DNA from: Amphritea atlantica | Lineage (GTDB): Bacteria; Pseudomonadota; Gammaproteobacteria; Pseudomonadales; Balneatricaceae | Direction: 5' to 3' | DNA: 64,000 nucleotides | Assembly (NCBI GenBank): GCA_024397875.1 | Contig: CP073344.1 | Span: forward strand, 2,099,001 to 2,163,000 | Shown: one piece after another, positions 9,685 to 16,935 of the stretch | Layout of the letters: each line of letters starts with the position of its first letter | Position numbering within the stretch: the stretch's first letter is position 1 | Notes under the pieces: generated by a model | Told to the model about the DNA's origin: nothing | Seen by the model: only the letters and a program-made list of their open reading frames with translations | Database searches by the model: none | Program-made: the position numbers and the translations under genes

Positions 9685-9725
9685 AGTGGAAATTGTATGT
9701 CAACCGATAGCGCTTCCACTATAAT
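9685..9725 (+). promoter_or_regulatory. Candidate operator/promoter of the reductase gene
   Basis: A 7-bp inverted repeat, AGTGGAA (9685-9691) and TTCCACT (9714-9720), separated by 22 bp, runs into a perfect -10 hexamer TATAAT (9720-9725). There is no good -35 hexamer at 16-18 bp, as expected for an activator-dependent promoter. HpaA binding here is an inference. Confidence 0.4.
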
Positions 9726-9815
9726 TAATTAACATATTAATATTTAACCTGCCGACATTAACGGCAGATACAATAATAATGACATCGCTACTCTATTGAT
9801 AAAAGGTGACCCTCC

Positions 9816-10760
9816 ATGTCTCAGACAGAATTCGACCCAAAAGATTTTCGTCGCGCCCTCTCGCAGTTTCCAACCGGCGTAACGGTGATCACCACTCTGG
9901 ATGCTGAAGGCAACCCGGTTGGCGTTACGGCAAGCAGTTTCAACTCAGTATCTCTCGATCCGACGCTGGTTTTATGGAGTATCGATAAGGGTGCCCATAG
10001 CCTGGCAGCATTTGAAAAGGCTGAACATTTTGCCGTCAATATTCTCGGACGTGATCAGGTTGCGACCTCCAATAACTTTGCCAGCCGCGGCCAGGATAAA
10101 TTTGCCAACATCGATTACAGTAGCGGCTTAGGCAATGCCCCACTACTTACCGAGTTTGCCGCTCAGTTTGAATGCAAGACCTGGGCTGTTTATGAGGGTG
10201 GCGACCACCTTATTCTGGTGGGTGAAGTGCTTAAATACCGCTATAACGACAGCATTGAGCCTCTGGTATTTGCCCGTGGAAGTTACGCCGTTTCTGCACA
10301 GCACCCGGAGATGATTAAGTCATCGGCACCGTGCGACAACGACACCCAGAATGGCGATTTTATAGGCGACTACCTGCTTTACCTGTTACGCACTGTTTAC
10401 CAGGGCCTCAGCTCACAGCTATACCCTAAATTACAGAGCAAATGCGATGTTACCCCTGAAGAGTGGCGCATTCTGGCCCGCATGGTCAGCTGTCCAGCCA
10501 TCAGCATCAAGGACCTGTCAGGCATGGTAATGCAACCTGAAATCGCCCTGCGTCAGACGGCAGACTGGATGATGGAGAAAGGATTAGTTGAGTATGCTGA
10601 CAGCGAGACCCTGAAAGTCACAGCCAAAGGCGCTGATATTGCAGCAAAACTGAGGGCACTGGCTATCGAAGAAGAGTCAGCACTGCTTTCACAACTCCCG
10701 GCCGGTCATCCGGAACAACTTAAAAGCAGCCTGAAAGCACTTATCGAAAAACTCGGCTAA
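9816..10760 (+). CDS. hpaC: 4-hydroxyphenylacetate 3-monooxygenase, flavin reductase component (C1 type)
   Basis: A 314-residue two-domain protein. Residues 1 to about 170 form a flavin-reductase domain: FRRALSQFPTGVTVITT, GVTASSFNSVSLDPTLVLWS, and GGDHLILVGEV. Residues about 185-314 look like a MarR-type winged helix. In the Acinetobacter C1 protein the matching tail is a ligand-sensing autoinhibitory domain through which 4-hydroxyphenylacetate stimulates NADH:FMN reduction, so similar control is likely here. It supplies reduced flavin to the oxygenase encoded at 7109-8284. It follows hpaA after 219 bp with its own promoter. The length separates it from the short (about 170-residue) HpaC of enterobacteria. 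Confidence 0.9.
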   Translation: MSQTEFDPKDFRRALSQFPTGVTVITTLDAEGNPVGVTASSFNSVSLDPTLVLWSIDKGAHSLAAFEKAEHFAVNILGRDQVATSNNFASRGQDKFANIDYSSGLGNAPLLTEFAAQFECKTWAVYEGGDHLILVGEVLKYRYNDSIEPLVFARGSYAVSAQHPEMIKSSAPCDNDTQNGDFIGDYLLYLLRTVYQGLSSQLYPKLQSKCDVTPEEWRILARMVSCPAISIKDLSGMVMQPEIALRQTADWMMEKGLVEYADSETLKVTAKGADIAAKLRALAIEEESALLSQLPAGHPEQLKSSLKALIEKLG

Positions 10761-10949
10761 ATACTCAGCCTGGCCTTTCACTGGTTTATATCTCTGTAGT
10801 TGTCAGCGACCATCCCGCTGGCAACTAGCTCTCTCCTGATAAAGATATTCGAACCTCATCGACCTGCTATCGATCACACCTAAGCTCTAAACTTCCCCGA
10901 TAAAAAAGCGTAAAATAACCGCCTTTAAAACCACCAGGGCGGAGCAGCT

Positions 10950-11357
10950 ATGAGTCTCGAAGATATCGATAATCCTTTAAGTAAAGAAGATGAAACCGCT
11001 CAAACCAAAAATGGCTTTCTGGTGCTGGTATCGAAGCTGGTTTTTGAGGACAAGCTACCGGTACGCTTTATGTATAAAACGGTACCCGCTCACCTGAATG
11101 ATACCGGTTGGCGGCTATTTACAGGCTATGAAACGCCGGAATTTCTTGAAGACGAATTGAGCAACCTTCTGCCAGTCGCCGTAGAAAAGATGATCAGACT
11201 GGACCCATCCCTTACCGAGCTGCTGGAATTCAATGCCGGCACCGTATGGGAACGCACTCCCGGATCCGAAGGATGGGAACGGGTTTATGACTTTAAAATT
11301 CCCGCCGACCGGGTGGAAGTCGAGATCACCAACGATGTGGATGAGTTTAAACACTAA
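10950..11357 (+). CDS. DUF2185 (Imm33-like) protein
   Basis: A 135-residue cytosolic protein preceded by GGAG 6 nt before the ATG. Core segments LVSKLVFEDKLPVRFMYKT and DTGWRLFTGYETPEF resemble the DUF2185 family, some members of which are annotated as immunity proteins (Imm33). No toxin gene or secretion locus is nearby, so I infer no immunity role. It is a monocistron ended by the terminator at 11398-11425. Function unknown. Confidence 0.7.
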   Translation: MSLEDIDNPLSKEDETAQTKNGFLVLVSKLVFEDKLPVRFMYKTVPAHLNDTGWRLFTGYETPEFLEDELSNLLPVAVEKMIRLDPSLTELLEFNAGTVWERTPGSEGWERVYDFKIPADRVEVEITNDVDEFKH

Positions 11358-11397
11358 ATCGCCTTCAAGTAATGACTGAAACAACTGTAAAAAATTG

Positions 11398-11425
11398 AAG
11401 CCTTTCCCTTGAAAGGCTTTTTTTT
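11398..11425 (+). terminator. Terminator after the DUF2185 gene
   Basis: Stem AAGCCTTTC (11398-11406) / GAAAGGCTT (11411-11419), 4-nt loop, eight-T run. Part of it may double as the -35 element of the next promoter (see 11408-11435). Confidence 0.92.
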
Positions 11426-11435
11426 GTCCTTATAA
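11408..11435 (+). promoter_or_regulatory. Candidate heat-shock (sigma-32) promoter of ibpA
   Basis: CTTGAAA at 11408-11414 equals the sigma-32 -35 consensus. After 13 bp, CCTTATAA (11428-11435) is a partial match to the CCCCATnT -10 element. The -35 copy lies in the loop and right arm of the upstream gene's terminator. The heat-shock gene downstream makes it plausible; the weak -10 keeps confidence moderate. Confidence 0.45.
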
Positions 11436-11444
11436 AGTTGTTAA

Positions 11445-11525
11445 CGGAGGCTCTTAAGAGGTCCGCTACCCGCCTGATCATTGTGATAGGCACCTTAAAA
11501 CATATTGCTCTATGAGGATATTATT
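11445..11525 (+). promoter_or_regulatory. ROSE-like RNA thermometer in the ibpA leader
   Basis: The leader ends in a hairpin where ATTGCTC (11504-11510) pairs with GAGGAT (11514-11519) around a TAT loop, leaving the G of TTGCT bulged. This masks the AGGA Shine-Dalgarno (11515-11518) placed 7 nt before the ATG at 11526. A bulged G in a conserved UUGCU opposite the Shine-Dalgarno is the signature of ROSE thermometers in small heat-shock genes. A second hairpin, CGGA/TCCG with CTCT/AGAG, lies at 11445-11465, matching the multi-hairpin layout. Confidence 0.75.
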
Positions 11526-11945
11526 ATGCGTCAATTTGACCTGGCTCCACTCTATCGTACCGCTATTGGCTTTGATCGTCTGGCCTCCATGATCGACAAC
11601 GCCAACCGTAATGAACAGACCCAGAACGGCTATCCACCCTACAACATTGAACTGATCAGTGAGCACGCCTACCGCATCACAATGGCAATTGCAGGCTTTG
11701 ATAAGTCTGAAGTATCAATCAATACTGAGCAGGGCATGCTCACCGTTACCGGCAACAAAAAAGCCGAAGAAACTGAACGCCAATACCTGCATCAGGGGAT
11801 CGCAGCCAGGGGGTTTGAACGTAAATTCCAGCTTGCAGACCATGTGCGCGTGACCGATGCCTCAATGGAGAATGGCTTACTGCATGTTGACCTGGTACAG
11901 GAAATTCCTGAAGCGATGAAACCACGTACTATCACGATTAATTAA
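11526..11945 (+). CDS. ibpA: Small heat-shock protein, Hsp20/IbpA type
   Basis: A 139-residue alpha-crystallin-domain holdase. It opens MRQFDLAPLYRTAIGFDRL, the usual IbpA/IbpB start, then YPPYNIELISEHAYRITMAI begins the beta-sandwich. The domain ends with GLLHVDLVQEIPEAMKPRTI, including the IxI/V-like tail region. It binds unfolding proteins and aggregates so that ClpB/DnaK can recover them. I place the start at ATG 11526, with GAGGA 7 nt upstream, not at the in-frame ATG 11505, which lies inside the thermometer hairpin. Expected control is at two levels: heat-shock sigma factor and temperature-gated translation. Confidence 0.93.
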   Translation: MRQFDLAPLYRTAIGFDRLASMIDNANRNEQTQNGYPPYNIELISEHAYRITMAIAGFDKSEVSINTEQGMLTVTGNKKAEETERQYLHQGIAARGFERKFQLADHVRVTDASMENGLLHVDLVQEIPEAMKPRTITIN

Positions 11946-11984
11946 AAAAATTAACCACTGGCGCAACGGTCGCTGATAACAGAG

Positions 11985-12015
11985 AAACAGGGAGCCGATC
12001 ACTCCCTGTTTTTAT
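11985..12015 (+). terminator. Terminator after ibpA
   Basis: Stem AAACAGGGAG (11985-11994) / CTCCCTGTTT (12002-12011), 7-nt loop, followed by a T-rich stretch. Confidence 0.88.
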
Positions 12016-12041
12016 TTCAATCTGACCTATGCAATCAGGCA

Positions 12042-12560
12042 CTACTTCTTAATACTGATCGCTGCCCGATAGAGAGCAGCCATCGCTTCATCAAAGCAGC
12101 AAAAGATCACCTCTTCCAGCCCATAAGTCTGATACAAAGCGGAAACGGTGTTGACCGCTATCGCTACAGCCTCGGGCTTTGGATATCCATAAATACCACA
12201 GCTGATGGCAGGAAAAGCGATACGCTGAATCCCTTTAGCCGGACAAAGCTTCATACATTCGCGATAGCACGACTCCAGCAACCGGGACTCTCCTCTTCCC
12301 CCGCCCTGCCAGACAGGTCCCACCGTATGAATCACATAGCTTGCCGGGAGCCTATACCCCCGTGTCAATCGAGCCTCTCCGGTAGGACACCCCTTAATTG
12401 TTCGACACTCCGCCAGCAAATCCGGACCGGCAGCCCGATGAATTGCACCATCAACCCCACCACCACCGAGCAGAGCGCTATTGGCGGCATTCACAATCGC
12501 ATCGACTTTAAGCCTGGTAATATCACCCGTTTCAACCCGGATCACTGGCGGCTTCCCCAA
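12042..12560 (-). CDS. Macro-domain ADP-ribose hydrolase (YmdB-like)
   Basis: A 172-residue single macro domain. Visible motifs are [19 protein letters not shown] (adenosine-binding Asp and the NAAN loop), [17 protein letters not shown] (the catalytic loop of the MacroD/YmdB group), [10 protein letters not shown], and [12 protein letters not shown]. YmdB-type enzymes remove the acetyl group from O-acetyl-ADP-ribose and can remove mono-ADP-ribose from acidic residues. The start overlaps the 3' end of the AMMECR1-like gene by 29 bp on the same strand, so the three genes 12042-13888 are very likely co-transcribed. Function is clear at family level; the link to its neighbours is not known. Confidence 0.9.
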   Translation of the reverse strand: MGKPPVIRVETGDITRLKVDAIVNAANSALLGGGGVDGAIHRAAGPDLLAECRTIKGCPTGEARLTRGYRLPASYVIHTVGPVWQGGGRGESRLLESCYRECMKLCPAKGIQRIAFPAISCGIYGYPKPEAVAIAVNTVSALYQTYGLEEVIFCCFDEAMAALYRAAISIKK

Positions 12561-13122
12561 TCTTAATTGCCTGATAGGTCCAGCATTTCACAGCGTCGCT
12601 CCAGTAGTCCGGTGCCAACCCTGCTTTCAGACGTAACTGGCGCAAAAACTGCTTTGGCTGCCTGAGTTGATCCCAAACTGAAGGCAGAAACGTTGCCCGC
12701 CGCCCCTCTGCTTCAAACACCAGACCATCAACAAAGGGACGAATCTTTGTCAGCAGATCTGACTCACTACTAACAGGCAGTGGCACCAGCGGCGTCAGCA
12801 CCGAGATCTCATATTCAAGCTGATCCAGCTCCGCAGCACTCACCGGATCAAAACGCTGATCACGAAATGCCGCCAGATAACTGTTATTCAGAACCGCATC
12901 TGCCAGAGAGCAGTTCGCCTCCAGGTTACCGATACACCCGCGCAGATGGCCATTGATTTTAAGCGTCACAAAGCAGGCTCGTTGCTTCTCAAGCGCAGCG
13001 GGAACAGAAACTCCGACCGGGCGCTCTGGCTTGAGCCCCTGTACCCCACAGGCAACGGCATCCCGAGCCAGATCCAGCAGCAGGCGCTGCTCAGACTTAC
13101 TATAACGCTCAATAGAATGCAT
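12532..13122 (-). CDS. amrA: AmmeMemoRadiSam system protein A (AMMECR1-like)
   Basis: An AMMECR1-domain protein of 196 residues. Core segments [20 protein letters not shown] and [20 protein letters not shown] are the family hallmarks. I choose the ATG at 13122 ([12 protein letters not shown]); the frame stays open to an ATG at 13242 but the extra 40 residues do not look like the family and run far into the upstream gene. With this start it overlaps the Memo-like gene by 14 bp. Bacterial copies usually stand with a Memo-like gene and a radical SAM gene; the biochemical role of the set is unproven. Confidence 0.88.
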   Translation of the reverse strand: MHSIERYSKSEQRLLLDLARDAVACGVQGLKPERPVGVSVPAALEKQRACFVTLKINGHLRGCIGNLEANCSLADAVLNNSYLAAFRDQRFDPVSAAELDQLEYEISVLTPLVPLPVSSESDLLTKIRPFVDGLVFEAEGRRATFLPSVWDQLRQPKQFLRQLRLKAGLAPDYWSDAVKCWTYQAIKIGEAASDPG

Positions 13123-13888
13123 AGGATGAATACCCCACAACACTACTCTTATCACCAGCGGTGTCACCTGAGTTACAGTACCCGAGGTTTTCTGCCTTAA
13201 GACCATGGTCCGACGCATACGCCAATAAACCATTGAGGGCATAACAGCCGCACGCCTGCTGCGGTGTAATTTCCACGTTCAGACTGTTTATCTGCTGCAG
13301 CGTTGCCCGATCTATCAGATTCGCTTCACTGTAACTGTGAAAATGACTCAGATCACTGCTGATAACCACCAGAACACCCGGTTCTTTGAGCACCCTACCA
13401 ATCAGAGCAGACACACTGGATAGCGGAGTCTGACCGACTAACACCGGTAAAACACGGCATTCGCCGTCCAGCACCTGTAAGAATGGCAACTGAACCTCCA
13501 GACAGTGCTCCTGAGCATGGGCCATATCATTGACACTGACCCGCCCCTCGCTGATCAGCGCATCAGTCAACACGTTGTCTAACTGAACCTGCCCCAGCGG
13601 CGTTTGCCAAAGCCCCGCATCCATCACCGCCATCCCCTGAAGAGGAACTCTGTGAGCGGGCCCCAAAATCACGATTCGACTGATTGAGTTAAGATAGCGG
13701 CGGATTCTGTTATACGCCCTGGCAGCAATACCACCGGAATAGATCAGGCCCGCATGGGGAACCTGAATAGCGACAGGCATACAACCTTGTTGCGGATTTT
13801 TCGCCAACAGCTGACTGACAATCAAAGCAAGCTCATCAGCATTATCCGGATAAAATATACCCGCCACAGCAGATTGCTTAATTCTCAT
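13109..13888 (-). CDS. amrB: AmmeMemoRadiSam system protein B (Memo-like)
   Basis: A 259-residue Memo-family protein related to class III extradiol dioxygenases. Conserved metal-site segments are QVPHAGLIYSGG (His), LGPAHR (His), EHCLEVQLPFLQ, VVISSDLSHFH, and the C-terminal [20 protein letters not shown]. The N-terminus RQSAVAG-like (RIKQSAVAGIFYPDNADEL) is typical. It leads the unit Memo - AMMECR1 - macro domain. The third canonical partner, the radical SAM enzyme, is not beside it: upstream are a 190-bp spacer and dusC. Confidence 0.9.
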   Translation of the reverse strand: MRIKQSAVAGIFYPDNADELALIVSQLLAKNPQQGCMPVAIQVPHAGLIYSGGIAARAYNRIRRYLNSISRIVILGPAHRVPLQGMAVMDAGLWQTPLGQVQLDNVLTDALISEGRVSVNDMAHAQEHCLEVQLPFLQVLDGECRVLPVLVGQTPLSSVSALIGRVLKEPGVLVVISSDLSHFHSYSEANLIDRATLQQINSLNVEITPQQACGCYALNGLLAYASDHGLKAENLGYCNSGDTAGDKSSVVGYSSYAFY

Positions 13889-14078
13889 ACAAACAGCCCC
13901 TTAGATATCAAACACAACAACATTCTAAGTATAGGCCATCAATCCAATGAGATCTGCCAGCACATCAGGCCTGCCGGTTTGAGTTCTGGCCGGAGAGCTC
14001 AGAGGTAGAAGACAGCCTGTCAGATTCAGCTAAAATGCTCACAGCGAAGACACTGCAGCGATGACAAAGCGTTCAGTA

Positions 14079-15035
14079 TCAGAACTGTGATGAATACTCA
14101 TGCAGAAACTGTCGTACCTCGGCTACCTGCTTCAGGGTGCGCATCTGTTGCAGCATCGGCATCGCCTCGGAATACTCCCGGGACATCATCTTCAGCCACT
14201 GCTTCACCCGCCCATGAACATATTTGGGTGCCAGTTGCTGCTCCACCATCTCCAGAAACTGCTGCAGAAGAAGCAGCATCTCAGGCCAGCTCAGATGATC
14301 AGGATCATCACCCCGCTGCAGGGCTTTAATCCGCAACCCAAGATCCGGCGCGGCCACCAATCCCCGACCGATCATCACATCTTCACAGCCACTCACCTGA
14401 CGGCAGCGCTGATAATCCTGCCAGTTCCACACCTCACCATTAGCGGTAACCGGCACAGCAACATGCTCTCTGATACGGGCAATCCACTCCCAGTGCGCCG
14501 GAGGCCGGTAACCCTCCTCTTTGGTCCGGGCATGAACCGTCAGCCCACAGGCTCCTGCATCGGCAATCGCGGCGGCATTATCCAAAGCAAGTGATTTGTC
14601 GTGGAAACCTAAACGCATCTTCGCGGTTACCGGGATATGATCAGGCACCGCCTGACGAACCCACCAGACTATTTTATGTACCAGCTCAGGCTCATTCAGC
14701 AGAATCGCCCCGCCCCTGCTCTTATTGACCGTTCTCGCCGGACAGCCAAAGTTCAGATCGATCCCCCTGGCGCCTATACTGACCGCCTTGCGGGCATTCC
14801 CAGCAACAACCTGAGGATCACTGCCCAGCAGCTGCAATATCACCGGAGTACCGGAACTTGTATAGCTGTTATTAAATAGTTCGGGGCTGATTTTACGAAA
14901 CACTTTCGCCGGCAATACCCGCTCAGATACACGGACAAACTCCGTAACACACTGATCGATTCCGCCGATACGGGTGAGTATCTCCCGCATCGGTGCATCA
15001 ACAACACCCTCCATTGGAGCAAGTACTATCTTCAA
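14079..15035 (-). CDS. dusC: tRNA-dihydrouridine(16) synthase DusC
   Basis: A 318-residue FMN enzyme that reduces U16 in the tRNA D-loop with NADPH. The TIM barrel carries LAPMEGVVDAPMR at the N-terminus, LDLNFGCPA-type motif IDLNFGCPARTVNKSRGG with the catalytic Cys, KMRLGF, TVHARTKEEGY and ANGEVW. The PMEGVVD start and the length point to DusC and not DusA or DusB. Its start codon is only 26 bp from that of the divergent thpR, so both promoters must reach into coding sequence. Confidence 0.92.
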   Translation of the reverse strand: MKIVLAPMEGVVDAPMREILTRIGGIDQCVTEFVRVSERVLPAKVFRKISPELFNNSYTSSGTPVILQLLGSDPQVVAGNARKAVSIGARGIDLNFGCPARTVNKSRGGAILLNEPELVHKIVWWVRQAVPDHIPVTAKMRLGFHDKSLALDNAAAIADAGACGLTVHARTKEEGYRPPAHWEWIARIREHVAVPVTANGEVWNWQDYQRCRQVSGCEDVMIGRGLVAAPDLGLRIKALQRGDDPDHLSWPEMLLLLQQFLEMVEQQLAPKYVHGRVKQWLKMMSREYSEAMPMLQQMRTLKQVAEVRQFLHEYSSQF

Positions 15036-15061
15036 TCCGGTTTCCCGCCTAGTATTCAGTT

Positions 15062-15583
15062 ATGCGTACGTTCATTTCAATTGATCCACCGGCAGCGCTG
15101 CGCCAATCCATCCGCAACTGCTGCCCACAATTCAAAAGCCTGCGCCTGATGCCCGCCGAACAGCTCCATCTGACCCTGTTGTTTCTCGGCGAACAGCCGC
15201 ACACTATCCGGGATTCTGTTAGCAGAGCATTCGCGCAGCTTTCCCAGGAACCTTTCAGGGTACAACTGCGGGGAATTGGGCAGTTTAGTTCTGGCGTGAT
15301 ATGGCTCGGTGTCGATTCACCGCAGCCGCTACTACAGCTTCAACAGCGTCTCAGCTATGCCCTGCAACAACAGGGAGTGTTGTTTGAGCAGCGAAATTTT
15401 CACCCCCATCTGACACTGGGGCGCACTCGCAGACCCCTTACGCAAACTCAGATCGGTCACTTCAGCGAGGCATTTTGCGATAAAGAATTTAGCTTTACTT
15501 TATCATCCGTCCTATTGAAACAAAGCAAACTTTATTCTACCGGAGCGGTACATACTACTCTGGATGAGTGGTCTCTTGCGTGA
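15062..15583 (+). CDS. thpR: RNA 2',3'-cyclic phosphodiesterase
   Basis: A 173-residue 2H-phosphoesterase (LigT family). Both HxTx motifs are present: H36-L-T-L in EQLHLTLLFLGE and H116-L-T-L in FHPHLTLGRTRR. The N-terminus MRTFISIDPP is the usual one. It opens 2',3'-cyclic phosphates to 2'-phosphates in RNA and was first known as a tRNA 2'-5' ligase. It is divergent from dusC, another tRNA gene, and convergent with metZ. Confidence 0.92.
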   Translation: MRTFISIDPPAALRQSIRNCCPQFKSLRLMPAEQLHLTLLFLGEQPHTIRDSVSRAFAQLSQEPFRVQLRGIGQFSSGVIWLGVDSPQPLLQLQQRLSYALQQQGVLFEQRNFHPHLTLGRTRRPLTQTQIGHFSEAFCDKEFSFTLSSVLLKQSKLYSTGAVHTTLDEWSLA

Positions 15584-15590
15584 CATAAAA

Positions 15591-15621
15591 ATGCCCGCTC
15601 CGGTCATAACCGGGCGGGCAT
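15591..15621. terminator. Bidirectional hairpin between thpR and metZ
   Basis: Outer stem ATGCCCGC (15591-15598) / GCGGGCAT (15614-15621) with an inner CCGG/CCGG stem. It is preceded by A5, which gives metZ a T run on the minus strand. Confidence 0.75.
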
Positions 15622-15639
15622 CCCTGCAACCACAACCAA

Positions 15640-16857
15640 TCAGGTTGCTGCCAGCCCCAGCAGCAGATCACGCTTAATATCGTCAACCGATTCAAGTCCG
15701 ACCGAAAGCCGGATCAGGTTATCTTTGATACCTGCTTCCGCTTTCGCTTCAGCACTCATGCGTCCATGGGTAGTGGTGCCCGGATGAGTAATAGTGCTTT
15801 TCACATCACCCAGATTACCGGTAATGGATATCATCTGAGTGGCATCAATAAAGCGCCATGCCGCTGCTTTATCACCGCTCACCTCAAACGACAGAACCCC
15901 ACCAAAGGCGCTTTGCTGCTGTTTCGCCAATGCGTGCTGAGGATGCTCTTCCAATCCGGAATAATAAACCTTATCGATACCCGGTTGCTGCTTCAGCCAG
16001 CGAGCCATCTCCAGCGCATTCGCACTGTGGGCTTTCATACGCAACTCCAGGGTTTCAAGGCCCTTCATAAAGACCCACGCATTAAACGGGCTTAGGCATG
16101 CGCCACCAGTGCGAATAAAACCATAAACCTCTTCCATCTCTTTATCGCGACCGACAACCACGCCGCCCACACAACGCCCCTGACCATCCAGGTATTTAGT
16201 TGCAGAATGAATCACGATATCAGCCCCCTGCTTCAGAGGCTGCTGCAGTGCCGGGGTACAGAAACAGTTATCGACCATCAACAGAGCATCATTCTGATGA
16301 GCCAGCTCAGCTACTGCTGCTATATCACCCAACTCAGCCAGAGGATTGGACGGCGTTTCTAAAAAAAACATCCGGGTTGCGGGTGTGACCGCCGCTGACC
16401 AGGCGTTTATATCGGTAGGATCCACATAGGTAACACTGATACCTGTACGGCTCAGATACTTATCAAACAGTGAAACAATGGAGCCAAACACACTGCGCGA
16501 GCAGACAACATGATCGCCCTGTTTCAGTAACGACAGGCAGGTGCTGAGAATTGCCGCCATACCAGACGATGTAGCAACAGCGCGTTCTGCGCCTTCAAGA
16601 GCTGCCATACGCCTCTCGAAAGCATTAACGGTCGGGTTGGTAAAACGGGAATAGATATTCCCCTCTTCCTCGCCACCAAAACGGGCAGCCGCTTCTCTGG
16701 CACTGGAGTAGACAAAACTGGAGGTCGGGTAGATCGCATCGTTATGCTCCCCCTCATCACTCCGGTGTTGTCCCGCACGAATCGCCAGAGTGCTGAACTC
16801 GTAGTCAGCATCCACAAACTGTATCCGTTCGGGACGCTCAAAACTGGACTTGGACAT
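15640..16857 (-). CDS. metZ: O-succinylhomoserine sulfhydrylase
   Basis: A 405-residue Cys/Met-metabolism PLP enzyme. It has YSRFTNPTVNAFERRMAALE, SSGMAAILS, the PLP lysine in HSATKYLDGQGR, and the C-terminal ITHPGTTTHGR and LIRLSVGLE. The N-terminus (FSTLAIRAGQHRSDEGEHND) and the place next to purF match MetZ of Pseudomonas. It makes homocysteine directly from O-succinylhomoserine and sulfide, bypassing cystathionine. The gene lies downstream of purF on the same strand with a 78-bp gap. Confidence 0.93.
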   Translation of the reverse strand: MSKSSFERPERIQFVDADYEFSTLAIRAGQHRSDEGEHNDAIYPTSSFVYSSAREAAARFGGEEEGNIYSRFTNPTVNAFERRMAALEGAERAVATSSGMAAILSTCLSLLKQGDHVVCSRSVFGSIVSLFDKYLSRTGISVTYVDPTDINAWSAAVTPATRMFFLETPSNPLAELGDIAAVAELAHQNDALLMVDNCFCTPALQQPLKQGADIVIHSATKYLDGQGRCVGGVVVGRDKEMEEVYGFIRTGGACLSPFNAWVFMKGLETLELRMKAHSANALEMARWLKQQPGIDKVYYSGLEEHPQHALAKQQQSAFGGVLSFEVSGDKAAAWRFIDATQMISITGNLGDVKSTITHPGTTTHGRMSAEAKAEAGIKDNLIRLSVGLESVDDIKRDLLLGLAAT

Positions 16858-16935
16858 CAGCCTTTGTTCCTACGTCATAGTACCTGTTCAGTACTTATTT
16901 AAATTGCACAGTTACCAACATACAATCAGACCCGA

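Noticed and set aside
10950..11357. Immunity protein of a secreted toxin system (Imm33-like)
   Set aside because: No polymorphic toxin, VgrG, Hcp or related gene is near; only the domain resemblance remains.
13123..13242. 40-codon N-terminal extension of the AMMECR1-like gene
   Set aside because: It overlaps the Memo-like gene by 134 bp and does not resemble the family; the ATG at 13122 fits the usual start.
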